A stretch of DNA of 64,000 nucleotides from Paenibacillus beijingensis (lineage in GTDB: Bacteria; Bacillota; Bacilli; Paenibacillales; Paenibacillaceae), in contig NZ_CP011058.1 in assembly GCF_000961095.1 (NCBI RefSeq), forward strand, positions 3,251,501 to 3,315,500, read 5' to 3'. The notes beneath the pieces are model-generated. The model did no database searches. It saw nothing but the letters and a program-made list of their open reading frames with translations, and was not told the origin of the DNA. The position numbers and the translations under genes were made by a program. Below, in pieces: positions 1-7,456 of this stretch (within the stretch, counting starts at the first letter, position 1; each line of letters opens with the position of its first letter).

Positions 1-559
1 CGTCGATCCGTGCCGCATCCATAAGGTCCGACGGAACGGATTCCATGAACTGCCGCATCAGGAAAATGCCGAAGGCGGTAATGATTCCGGGAAAGAGAAC
101 GCCCAGATACGTATCGGACAACCCCAAATCATTAGCAATCAGATACCACGGAATGATCAGCATTTCGGTCGGGACCATCAGGGTGCTGAGGATAAGGACG
201 AAAATAAAGCTTTTTCCGACAAAGGAGAACTTGGCCAGCACATAGCCGGCAGCCGTATCGAACAGGCTGACTGTAATCGTAGTCACCACTGCGATAACCA
301 GCGAATTCAGCAGCCATTTGTCAAACGGCGAGTCCTGAAAAATGGCCGTGTAGTTGTCAAACGTCACGCTTGTTGGAATGATATTGAGCGTATAAATGTC
401 CTGCGGGTGTTTAAGCGACGTTGCAATCATCCAGAGCAGCGGAAAAACGGTAACGGCAATGCCGGCTGTCAGCAGAACATAGGCAATACCGACGGATAAA
501 GCACGGGAAGAGGAAGTCCTCGGTCTTGGTGCCGCTTCAGATGTTGTCCGTGTGCTCAC
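1..559 (-). CDS. Sugar ABC transporter permease (MalG type), partial
   Basis: The gene runs off the left edge, so only about the first 186 codons are present. The start is GTG with an AGGAGG site 8 bases upstream. The protein has a first membrane segment at about residues 22-45, the usual extracytoplasmic stretch (residues 50-75) and further segments. It reaches the start of the EAA loop (LMDAARIDG), which docks on the ATPase, at the window edge. This is the layout of a CUT1 binding-protein-dependent permease of the MalG family. It lies 18 bases downstream of the other permease and is the last visible gene of the minus-strand operon. No ATPase is seen here; CUT1 systems often share an MsmX-type ATPase encoded elsewhere. 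Confidence 0.9.
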   Translation of the reverse strand, partial: MSTRTTSEAAPRPRTSSSRALSVGIAYVLLTAGIAVTVFPLLWMIATSLKHPQDIYTLNIIPTSVTFDNYTAIFQDSPFDKWLLNSLVIAVVTTITVSLFDTAAGYVLAKFSFVGKSFIFVLILSTLMVPTEMLIIPWYLIANDLGLSDTYLGVLFPGIITAFGIFLMRQFMESVPSDLMDAARID

Positions 560-577
560 GCGGGCGATCCTCCTGTT

Positions 578-1509
578 CTAGTAATCGATTTTTCGGTTCA
601 GCACTTTAAGCTGCACCAGAGTCAGCGTCAAAATAAAAGCGAACAGCACAACGGATGCGGCTGAGGCCGGACCCATTTTGAACTGCAGGAATGCCAGATT
701 GTAAATATAGAGCACAATTGAAACCGTCGAGTTCAGCGGGCCGCCCCCGGTCATGTTGAGCACCTGCCCAAACGATTGGGCGTAGGAAAGCGTAGCGATA
801 ACGGCGGAAAAGACAATGACCGGATTAAGCAGCGGCAGCGTGATATGGAAAAATCTTCTCCACGCTCCGGCGCCGTCGATTTCGGCGGCCTCATAATACA
901 GCTTTGGAATCTGCTGCAGGCCGGTCAGAAAGACGAGCATCTGGAAGCCGATGCTTTGCCAAATCATCGACAGCACGATGACGGGCAGCGCCTGCCTTGG
1001 AGACTGCAGAAACAGCTGCGGCTGAAAGCCCAAATCAAGCAGCCATCCGTTCAGCACGCCGTTCCGCATCAGAATCCATTTAAATACCCAGCTGACCGCA
1101 ACAATGCTTGTCACGTAGGGGATAAAATAAACGGTGCGGAACAGGCCGCGAAGCCGGTTTACGTTATGAAGCAGCAGCGCGATCACAAGTCCGCTTACGA
1201 GCTGCCCGGGGACGCCGAGCACAATATAGAGCGCGGTATTGAACAGCGATTTCCGGAAGATTTCGTCCTGGAAAATAGTCTTGAAGTTATCAAGGCCCAC
1301 ATACGGCTTCGCCTTGGCAAGCATATTCCATTCATGCACGCTGACATTGAAGGAATATAGAATGGGATAAAATCGGGTGCTTATAAAAAAAGAAGGGGAA
1401 CGAGCAGCGTCAAGTATATAAACAAATAACGCTGTGTCCTGAACGTGACCCGAAACCCGAGCCGGCTGCGGCTTTTCTCGGCGGACAGCGGAACGCTGCG
1501 CTCCATCAT
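578..1509 (-). pseudogene. Sugar ABC transporter permease (MalF type), frameshifted
   Basis: From an ATG at 1509 (or 1506), preceded by GGGAGG, the frame encodes a basic N-terminus and the start of a first membrane segment (FIYLTLLVPLLF). It then stops at a TAA inside a run of seven A on the plus strand (1385-1391). Reading continues without loss in the next frame (STRFYPILYSFNVS, then HEWNMLAKAKPYVGLDNF) to 578. One extra base in the homopolymer restores a 310-residue protein, the normal MalF-type length, with an EAA loop (YYEAAEIDGAGAWRRF). Only the part from 1339 down is an uninterrupted ATG-started frame, and it would lack the first membrane segment. The cause may be a real inactivating deletion or a sequencing indel. 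Confidence 0.85.
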
Positions 1510-1599
1510 CGGTTTCTTCGCCTCCCTTTTACGAAAATTTGAAAAAAGACGGGGCGCCCGCTATTGCCGGCAGCCCGCCTGTCTGCACAGATGAGAACA

Positions 1600-2976
1600 T
1601 TATTTTTTATCTGCGGCCGCCCAATAGTCGTCATAGAGCTTTTGGGTTTTGGCAATGAGGTCCTTGAACGCTTTCTCGACAGGGACTTTGTTGATGACGA
1701 CTTCATTGGCCGCATCGGCGATCAGCTGGCGCTCAGCCGTTTCATCGACAAAGAAGTGGCCATGGCTGTATTCCAGCTGCTTGATGAATGGACCCAGTTT
1801 ATCGTCGTTCAAATATTTATCCTGCAGGGCAACTTCCTTCTGTGCCGGCAGCTCGCCGACCTTGTCGATCCACCGTTCCTGTACTTCTTTGCTGGTCAGA
1901 AACTTCAGGAACTCCGTTGCGGCCTCCAGCTTATCTCCCGATACGTTCGCCGGAATGGCATTTGCCCAGAACGAGGCAGGTGCCGACTTTGTTTTGTAAG
2001 CCGGGAGCGGCGCCACTCCATAGTTGAGGTCCGGAGCATCGCTCTTAAACGAACTGATGGAGAAGGAACCGCCGACATTGGTTGCGGCATGGCCCGTTTT
2101 GAAGGCGTTGACGTCATCCTGGTAGAAGCCGTTGATGCCGACTTTATGCTTAACGGCAAAGTCGATCAGGTACCGGAAGGCTTCCAGTCCTTCCGGGGAA
2201 TCCCACAGCACCTTACGGCGGTCTTCGCTCAGATCCTGTGCGCCGGCCTGATACAGCAAGCCGTCGCGGAACCAGTGATGGAGCTGGTTACCCGGTTCCC
2301 ATGCAAAACCTTCGATTTCAAACTCGCCTTTGCTGTTAACCTTGGTCAGCTTCTTTGCAGTATCGACCAGCTCATTCCAAGTGGTTGGAGGAGCTGCGAT
2401 ATTTGCCTTGGCGTACAGGTCTTTGTTGTAGAACAGGGCAAGCGTGCGGACGGCGGTTGGAATCGCGTAGTATTTGCCGTCAAGCTTAGCCGTTTCCACA
2501 ACGGGGAAGTACTTGCTTTCAATCTCCGAGGCCGGGAATGCGCTCTCCGGAAGCGGCTGCAGGTAACCTGCGGCATAATATTTCGGCAGCCAGCCGTAGT
2601 ACAGATTGATAATATCCGGGCCTTTGCCGGCCGGTACAAGCGTTGCTACCTTTTGGTTATATTGGTCGATAGGGAAGTTGGTTTGCTTAACCGTAATGTT
2701 CGGATGCTGCGCTTGGAATTCCTTGATCAGCTCGTCGATCAGTTCAACCTTGGCCGGAAACTGGTATTGCCAGTATTCAATCGTAACCGGCTTTTTGTCC
2801 GCTGCTGCCGTCTCGGGAGCCTTATCGTCCGTTGCGGAGCCCGCATTCGTGCTTTTCACTGCGGTATTGCCGCTTGCCGGGGCATTATTGTCAGAACCGG
2901 AGCCGCATCCGGCAAGGAGGGCTGTGCCTGCCAGCACGCCGGCAAGCAATATTTTGGAAGACGATGAATAGTTCAC
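1600..2976 (-). CDS. Extracellular sugar-binding lipoprotein (ABC, family 1)
   Basis: This 458-residue protein is the receptor of the minus-strand ABC importer. The start is GTG with an AGGAG site about 10 bases upstream. A short signal peptide ends in a lipobox (LLAGC, Cys at about residue 24), so the protein is lipid-anchored outside the membrane. A low-complexity Ser/Asn/Ala linker of about 35 residues follows, then a family 1 solute-binding fold that begins with a beta strand (TIEYWQYQFP). Internal motifs such as GPDIINLYYGWLP and ALFYNKDLY are typical of sugar binders. It sits between the amidohydrolase and the permeases in the same orientation. The ligand cannot be read from sequence; the accompanying lyase and amidohydrolase suggest something other than a simple sugar. 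Confidence 0.92.
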   Translation of the reverse strand: MNYSSSSKILLAGVLAGTALLAGCGSGSDNNAPASGNTAVKSTNAGSATDDKAPETAAADKKPVTIEYWQYQFPAKVELIDELIKEFQAQHPNITVKQTNFPIDQYNQKVATLVPAGKGPDIINLYYGWLPKYYAAGYLQPLPESAFPASEIESKYFPVVETAKLDGKYYAIPTAVRTLALFYNKDLYAKANIAAPPTTWNELVDTAKKLTKVNSKGEFEIEGFAWEPGNQLHHWFRDGLLYQAGAQDLSEDRRKVLWDSPEGLEAFRYLIDFAVKHKVGINGFYQDDVNAFKTGHAATNVGGSFSISSFKSDAPDLNYGVAPLPAYKTKSAPASFWANAIPANVSGDKLEAATEFLKFLTSKEVQERWIDKVGELPAQKEVALQDKYLNDDKLGPFIKQLEYSHGHFFVDETAERQLIADAANEVVINKVPVEKAFKDLIAKTQKLYDDYWAAADKK

Positions 2977-3013
2977 TAGGACTCGCTCCTGTCAATTAGA
3001 TAATAGGGAATGG

Positions 3014-3955
3014 CTATTTAAGAGCGTTCGAAACGGGCGCTGCGTTAAAATTCAACACCCGGCGGGCGTTGTTGCCGAAGATGGACTCAATGTCCGTCTC
3101 GCTGAATCTCAGCTCGCGGCAGACGCGCACCTGATCCTGCAAATACCGGTACGGATAACCGCGCGGGAATCCGCTCGCATCGGTGCCGAAGATGATGCGT
3201 TCCGGACCGATCAATTCGTACGTTTTTCGAAACAAAATTTCCAGATTCAACTCATACGGCATCCAGCGCACCCACTGGTTGGAACCGGAAGTGTCGATGT
3301 AGACATTTGGGCAGCTCCAGCACAAATGCAGCAGCTCCTGGAAGTAGCCGGCGCCGAAGTGCGGGATAATGAATGGGATGTCGGGATATTCCCGGGCCGT
3401 ATTGAAAATGGACAACGGATTGATATTCGGGTGGTGAACGATGCCGCCGGCGTGTCCGAGCATGCCGAAGTGAATGAGGACGGGAAGGCGGCGCTGCGCC
3501 AGAAACGTCCAGACCGGCGCGAGGGCCGGATCGTCGAAAGCGGTCTGCGTAAGCGGCCCGAACAGCTTGTAGCCTTTCAGTCCAAGCTCGTCGACCGCTC
3601 TGCGCAGCTCTTCCGCGGCATTGTCGTTCTCGATGGAATGATAGGCGAAGCCGGTAAATCGATCCGGATATTTGGCAATTTGCTCCGCCAAATTATCGTT
3701 ATCCAGTGCGGTGAGAAAGTTAAGTCCGCCGATATTGTATTTGTCCAGCTCGGCCGCCCAGCGGTCGATGAGCGGCAGCGTATTGTCCGCCGCGCTTGAA
3801 TCGGGGGCCGGGAAGTCCCACGTCAGCCGCATTCGTTCGCTCCGCTCCTTGCCGTAGCGGGCGACGAGCTCATGAATCTGCCGGTTGGAGAGAGCCAAAC
3901 GGTACGGAAGATGAGCGTGTATATCAAACACTTGGAAACCGCTGTTTTTAAACAC
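3014..3955 (-). CDS. Amidohydrolase-family (TIM-barrel) metal-dependent hydrolase
   Basis: A 313-residue protein of the amidohydrolase-2 type. An N-terminal DIHAHLP carries the paired metal-binding histidines. HFGMLGHAGG at about residues 164-173, HFGAGYFQ near 199 and GTDASGFPRG near 259 supply the further His and Asp ligands expected for this barrel. Family members hydrolyse C-N bonds or decarboxylate, so the exact reaction is open. The start is GTG with an AAAGGAG site. It follows the lyase gene by about 70 bases and precedes the binding-protein gene by 37, so it is co-transcribed with an importer and probably acts in the cytoplasm on the imported compound or on a lyase product. Confidence 0.88.
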   Translation of the reverse strand: MFKNSGFQVFDIHAHLPYRLALSNRQIHELVARYGKERSERMRLTWDFPAPDSSAADNTLPLIDRWAAELDKYNIGGLNFLTALDNDNLAEQIAKYPDRFTGFAYHSIENDNAAEELRRAVDELGLKGYKLFGPLTQTAFDDPALAPVWTFLAQRRLPVLIHFGMLGHAGGIVHHPNINPLSIFNTAREYPDIPFIIPHFGAGYFQELLHLCWSCPNVYIDTSGSNQWVRWMPYELNLEILFRKTYELIGPERIIFGTDASGFPRGYPYRYLQDQVRVCRELRFSETDIESIFGNNARRVLNFNAAPVSNALK

Positions 3956-4024
3956 GGCACATTCTCCTTTCGGGTTTTTATAGCGGTGAAAAAAGTCGGT
4001 CAGAGCATATGCTGTCCGCTTGTG

Positions 4025-5539
4025 TTACGAGTTTGCAGTCCAGCCGGCGAGCGTCTCGTCGAGTCCGGATAAAGAGCGCTCGATGGAACCGGTCTTTCGC
4101 TCCGCCCACTGCTGCAGGTCTTCGAGCCTTCGCTCCTGCTCCTGAAGCGCACGTCCGATTTCAGCAGGCGCAGGACCGCCCCGTACGCTGCGGATGCGGA
4201 CAAAGTGAATCGGATCGAGCGCCAGCCGCAGCTCGCTTTCCTTTAATTGAAGCGGCCTGCCGATGATGCCGGCGGCCGCTTCGTTTACGAGGCCGAGCGT
4301 CAAGCGGTCGACGGAAGCTCCCTGTGCGGTCAATTCCGAGACGGCGCGGCTGACGATGGCATGAGCGGTCCGGAAAGAGAGCCGTTCCGCGCGGACGAGC
4401 GTATCGGCCAGCTCGGTAACGGGAGCGAAGCTGCGGCGTGCCCGCTCCAGCAGCACATCCGCGTTCACGTCCAGCGACTCGATTACCCGGGTGAGCAGCC
4501 GGTAGACGGCCTCCAGCGAAGCCGCGCTTTTCCAGGCATACGGCTGCATATCGTCCTCCGTATCGACAATATCGCCGAACGGCGTATTGTGGATCATCGA
4601 CAGCACGGTTCCGGCATCGCCGGCGCATGCCGAGAGCAGGGAACGCATATGCTCGATGGAAACCGGGTTTCGTTTTTGCGGCATGATCGAGCTGACTTGC
4701 ACATACGGGTCCGCCACTCGCAAAACGGCGAACTCCTGGGTGCACCAGAGCAGCAGATCCTGGATGAACCTCCCCAGATTAACCGCCGCCAGCTGGACGG
4801 CAGCCGCCGCTTCGCCGGCGTAATCGGCTCCGCTGACCGCGTCATAGGAATTCTCGACCAAGCCGTCGAAGGCAAGCAGCTCCGCCGCGCGCTCGCGGCT
4901 GACCGCAAAGCCCGACGTCGCTAAGGCTGCCGCCCCGAGACTGCTGCGGTTGCAGCCGGCAAATGCCGTCCGCAGCCGCCGGATATCCCGCTCCAGCGAA
5001 TCGCTCACCGCCGCAATATAGTGGGCGAGCGTCGTCGGCTGCGCCTGCTGCGTATGCGTATGGGCGACCATAACCGTCTCCCGGTGGCGCCAGGCGAACG
5101 CGCGCAGGCTGCGGTGAAGGAGCAGCGCGGAGCGGATCGCATTCAGCAGCTTCTCCCGCAGAACGATCCGGTAGATGGCGATCCCCATGTCGTTGCGGCT
5201 GCGGGCCAAGTGCAAATTTCCGGCCGCGTCACCGGCCAGGGCGAGCAGCTCGTGCTCCACTTCAAAAAACAGGTCTTCGAACTGTCCGGTGTAAGCGCTG
5301 CGGCGCAATCTGTCCAGATCGAGCGTTTGAATCGCCGCTGCAATCCGCAGCCCTTCCTCTCCGGGGATCAAGCCTTGTTCCGCAAGCATGATCAGATGCG
5401 CTTTGTTGACGGCCATCATGGGCGACAAAAGCTCGTTTTTCGCCTGAATGTAGGCGGGTTCCAGCACCACTTCGGCGTATGTTTTACCCGGGAAGTTTGT
5501 TCCTTCCTTGATGACGGATTCCTGATGGGACTGCTGCAA
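4025..5539 (-). CDS. Argininosuccinate-lyase-family (fumarase/aspartase superfamily) lyase
   Basis: I place the start at a TTG (5539) because an AGGGGG site lies just upstream. This gives 504 residues; a longer open frame to 5716 would run through hairpins of the leader. Landmarks of the superfamily are SRNDMGIAIYR, AHTHTQQAQPTTLAHY, and the flexible catalytic loop VSSIMPQKRNP at about residues 280-290. True argininosuccinate lyases are shorter (about 460 residues) and usually read MPQKKNPD. Here the loop continues RNPVSIEHM, so another substrate that contains an aminosuccinyl-like group is likely. EDDS lyase belongs to the same branch and has a similar length. It is the first gene of an operon with an amidohydrolase and an ABC importer and has no arginine-biosynthesis neighbours, which favours a catabolic role. 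Confidence 0.85.
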   Translation of the reverse strand: MQQSHQESVIKEGTNFPGKTYAEVVLEPAYIQAKNELLSPMMAVNKAHLIMLAEQGLIPGEEGLRIAAAIQTLDLDRLRRSAYTGQFEDLFFEVEHELLALAGDAAGNLHLARSRNDMGIAIYRIVLREKLLNAIRSALLLHRSLRAFAWRHRETVMVAHTHTQQAQPTTLAHYIAAVSDSLERDIRRLRTAFAGCNRSSLGAAALATSGFAVSRERAAELLAFDGLVENSYDAVSGADYAGEAAAAVQLAAVNLGRFIQDLLLWCTQEFAVLRVADPYVQVSSIMPQKRNPVSIEHMRSLLSACAGDAGTVLSMIHNTPFGDIVDTEDDMQPYAWKSAASLEAVYRLLTRVIESLDVNADVLLERARRSFAPVTELADTLVRAERLSFRTAHAIVSRAVSELTAQGASVDRLTLGLVNEAAAGIIGRPLQLKESELRLALDPIHFVRIRSVRGGPAPAEIGRALQEQERRLEDLQQWAERKTGSIERSLSGLDETLAGWTANS

Positions 5540-5622
5540 AAAATAACCCCCTAAAGTTTTTGCGAAGCAAAAACACTTCGAAAGCATAAGCTTAGTTTTT
5601 GCGGAGCAAAACCGCTTCGTAA
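5540..5622 (-). repeat. Two copies of a short hairpin repeat in the lyase leader
   Basis: On the minus strand, 5622-5590 and 5580-5547 each carry the pattern CGAAG(T/C)G, then a hairpin such as GTTTTTGCTTCGCAAAAAC, then CT(T)TA or CTAAG. The copy nearer the gene ends directly at the AGGGGG ribosome binding site of the lyase. A nearly identical block precedes the gene at 59387, and its right half occurs before the gene at 13995. It looks like a small dispersed element linked to ribosome binding sites. Confidence 0.7.
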
Positions 5623-5653
5623 GCATGTGCTTCGAAAAAGGTGCCCCGGGAAC

Positions 5654-5694
5654 GAAAAAAACCGGAGATCCGTCGCAGGGCAACGGTCTCCGGT
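5654..5694 (-). terminator. Hairpin and U-run in the operon leader (possible attenuator)
   Basis: Read on the minus strand, ACCGGAGACCGT pairs with ACGGATCTCCGGT (one bulged base) and is followed by seven T. It has the form of an intrinsic terminator. It lies between the promoter at about 5770 and the lyase start at 5539, with no upstream gene on this strand to terminate, so it may act as an attenuator. Confidence 0.7.
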
Positions 5695-5743
5695 TGGTCC
5701 GGTAGAGTTGGTCCATAGAATAGGCGATAAGCCTTAAACATAC

Positions 5744-5759
5744 TATTCCACTTGGAATA
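5744..5759. promoter_or_regulatory. Palindromic operator candidate (TATTCCA-2-TGGAATA)
   Basis: Perfect 7-base arms around a 2-base centre. It lies just downstream of the predicted -10 box of the minus-strand operon, overlapping the likely transcription start, the usual place for a repressor site. The regulator is unknown; IclR-type repressors use TGGAA/TTCCA-like arms, but that link is only a resemblance. Confidence 0.5.
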
Positions 5760-5767
5760 TGTGTATT

Positions 5768-5796
5768 ACCATATCATGGATTTCTTTGTTCTTCAA
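5768..5796 (-). promoter_or_regulatory. Promoter of the lyase/amidohydrolase/ABC operon
   Basis: On the minus strand, TTGAAG (5796-5791) and TATGGT (5773-5768) are separated by 17 bases. The next bases hold the palindrome at 5744-5759, so the leader RNA would be about 220 bases long before the lyase start. Confidence 0.45.
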
Positions 5797-6065
5797 GAGG
5801 AACATGCATGGCATCGTTTGAACCAATTACAGGAAAAAGCAGGCGCTATTTCGGCGTATTTAATGAAGTTATTTTTACGCCATCAAGGAAATGGCGCGGC
5901 CGAATTGATTTTTTTAATCGATGAATAGAAAAATTGAATGATCCGGTACAGTCCAGACGTACTAGCGGTATGACGTTTCGGACTTGAAATTCGGGGGCAA
6001 CAGCGCTTCCTGGCGGGCCGATGCGAAAAAAATGGCCGATTAAATTTATTTTGTCCCGCTTTTCA

Positions 6066-6117
6066 TTGACGCGGGGTTCCTTTCATCTTTATAATTTCAG
6101 ATGGGCATAAAACGTTT
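6066..6117 (+). promoter_or_regulatory. Promoter and palindrome ahead of the PfkB kinase
   Basis: TTGACG at 6066-6071 and TATAAT at 6090-6095 are separated by 18 bases. Downstream, AAACGTTT (6110-6117) is a perfect palindrome with a central CG, as in LacI-type operators, in a position where it could block transcription. The rest of 5800-6060 shows no convincing gene. Confidence 0.55.
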
Positions 6118-6172
6118 ACGTAATCCTTTATATTATTTACACGCTCTGAAACGGGCACTGGGAGGAATTATA

Positions 6173-7141
6173 ATGGCTACAGTTTATACGATCGGCGAAG
6201 CGCTGATTGATTTTATTCCCGCTGAAAAAGGCGTTGCTCTGAAAGATGTAAGCGGATTCGAAAAACAGGCCGGCGGCGCTCCGATGAACGTCGCCTGCGC
6301 CGTCACTAAGCTCGGCGGCAAGAGCGCCTTTATCGGCAAGCTGGGCGTGGACGCATTCGGCGATCACTTGCTGGAAACGATGGGCGAAATCGGCGTGGAT
6401 ACGAGCCTCGTCGTGCGTACGAAAGAGGCGAACACCGCTCTGGCATTCGTCAGCCTGCAGGCCGACGGAAACCGGCAGTTCTCGTTCTATCGCAATCCGA
6501 GCGCGGACATGCTTCTCTCGGAGGATGAAATCGACGCGAGACTGTTCAGCACCGGCGACATTCTTCATTACTGCTCCGTCGATCTGATCGAAGCGCCGGT
6601 TAAATATGCGCATCGCAAAGCGATTGCTGCCGCCAGCGCGGCCGGATGCGTTGTCAGCTTCGATCCGAACGTGCGGCTGCCGCTCTGGTCGGACGAGGAG
6701 GAGTGCCGCAGGACGATTCTCGAATTTTTGCCGCTGAGCGATATTGTGAAGATCAGCGACGAAGAGCTGGCGTTCATTACCGGCATTGAAGACGAAGCTG
6801 AAGCGATTCAGTCGTTGTTTACCGGCCGCGTGGGCCACGTGATTTATACGAAGGGATCGAAGGGCGCCGTATGGTATACGCGCGAGTTCAGCGCGGAAGC
6901 GCCGGGACTGCGCGTCGAAGCGATCGATACGACGGGCGCGGGAGACGCGTTTATCGGTTCGCTGCTTTTCCAAGTGCATCGGGCAGGGGGCGCCGAGGGG
7001 CTGGCGTCGTTAACCGAGCAATCCGCGCTCGAGTTTCTCTCGTTCGCCAATGCGGCGGCCGCCATTACGACGACGCGCCGCGGAGCCGTATCGTCGCTGC
7101 CGACGCTCGAAGAAGCGGAAGAAATGCTCGCCAAGGCATAA
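6173..7141 (+). CDS. PfkB-family carbohydrate kinase (fructokinase-like)
   Basis: A 322-residue ribokinase-fold sugar kinase. The ATG at 6173 is chosen because GGGAGG lies just upstream; an open frame extends to 6101 but has no such site. N-terminal GGAPMNVA forms the sugar-binding region, and DTTGAGDAFIGS near residue 255 is the PfkB signature with the anion hole and the catalytic Asp. The length and the GGAP motif are typical of fructokinases (ATP plus fructose to fructose 6-phosphate), but other sugars are possible. It has its own promoter and is followed by a strong terminator, so it appears monocistronic. It lies head to head with the minus-strand operon. Confidence 0.88.
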   Translation: MATVYTIGEALIDFIPAEKGVALKDVSGFEKQAGGAPMNVACAVTKLGGKSAFIGKLGVDAFGDHLLETMGEIGVDTSLVVRTKEANTALAFVSLQADGNRQFSFYRNPSADMLLSEDEIDARLFSTGDILHYCSVDLIEAPVKYAHRKAIAAASAAGCVVSFDPNVRLPLWSDEEECRRTILEFLPLSDIVKISDEELAFITGIEDEAEAIQSLFTGRVGHVIYTKGSKGAVWYTREFSAEAPGLRVEAIDTTGAGDAFIGSLLFQVHRAGGAEGLASLTEQSALEFLSFANAAAAITTTRRGAVSSLPTLEEAEEMLAKA

Positions 7142-7187
7142 GCACAGCGACACTTCGGCACGATATTGCCGTCATCATGCCATATAA

Positions 7188-7243
7188 ACAAAGAAGCATC
7201 CGAATCCACCTCTGCAAGCAAGTGGACTTGGATGCTTCTTTTC
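7188..7243. terminator. Terminator after the PfkB kinase
   Basis: AAAGAAGCATCC and GAATCCAC pair with GTGGACTT and GGATGCTTCTTT around an 11-base loop. It has A-rich and T-rich flanks, so it could act in both directions. Confidence 0.8.
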
Positions 7244-7389
7244 GTACTGGACTTGCTCCGGCTGCAGGTTTCGTTTAATTGCAAATAAATACGAATCGAT
7301 TACGCTTGTAAACGAATAATAAGGTATTACCGAATTTTAGTCGATAAGATTAGATCACTCAACCATTGTTCATAGCCGAAAAGTATTGC

Positions 7390-7395
7390 TATAAT
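7390..7395 (+). promoter_or_regulatory. -10 box of the pucR promoter
   Basis: TATAAT preceded by TTGC. Only a weak -35 (TGTTCA, 17 bases upstream) can be proposed. It lies about 60 bases before the regulator gene. The remainder of the 7244-7456 gap shows nothing else clear. Confidence 0.45.
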
Positions 7396-7456
7396 GAGAG
7401 ATAAACTGACATTATGACAGGTACGTTATTGATCTATTATTCAGGGGGCTTGCAGT

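Noticed and set aside
1564..2967. Long plus-strand open frame (467 codons) opposite the binding-protein gene
   Set aside because: It is the antisense shadow of a GC-rich gene, has Cys/Arg/Val-rich non-family sequence and no ribosome binding site.
5540..5716. N-terminal extension of the lyase to ATG 5716
   Set aside because: The 59 extra codons run through a terminator and two hairpin repeats. The TTG at 5539 has the ribosome binding site and matches the protein family's start.
5776..5928. 50-codon plus-strand frame between the lyase operon and the kinase
   Set aside because: No ribosome binding site, no recognisable sequence, and its start overlaps the predicted minus-strand promoter.
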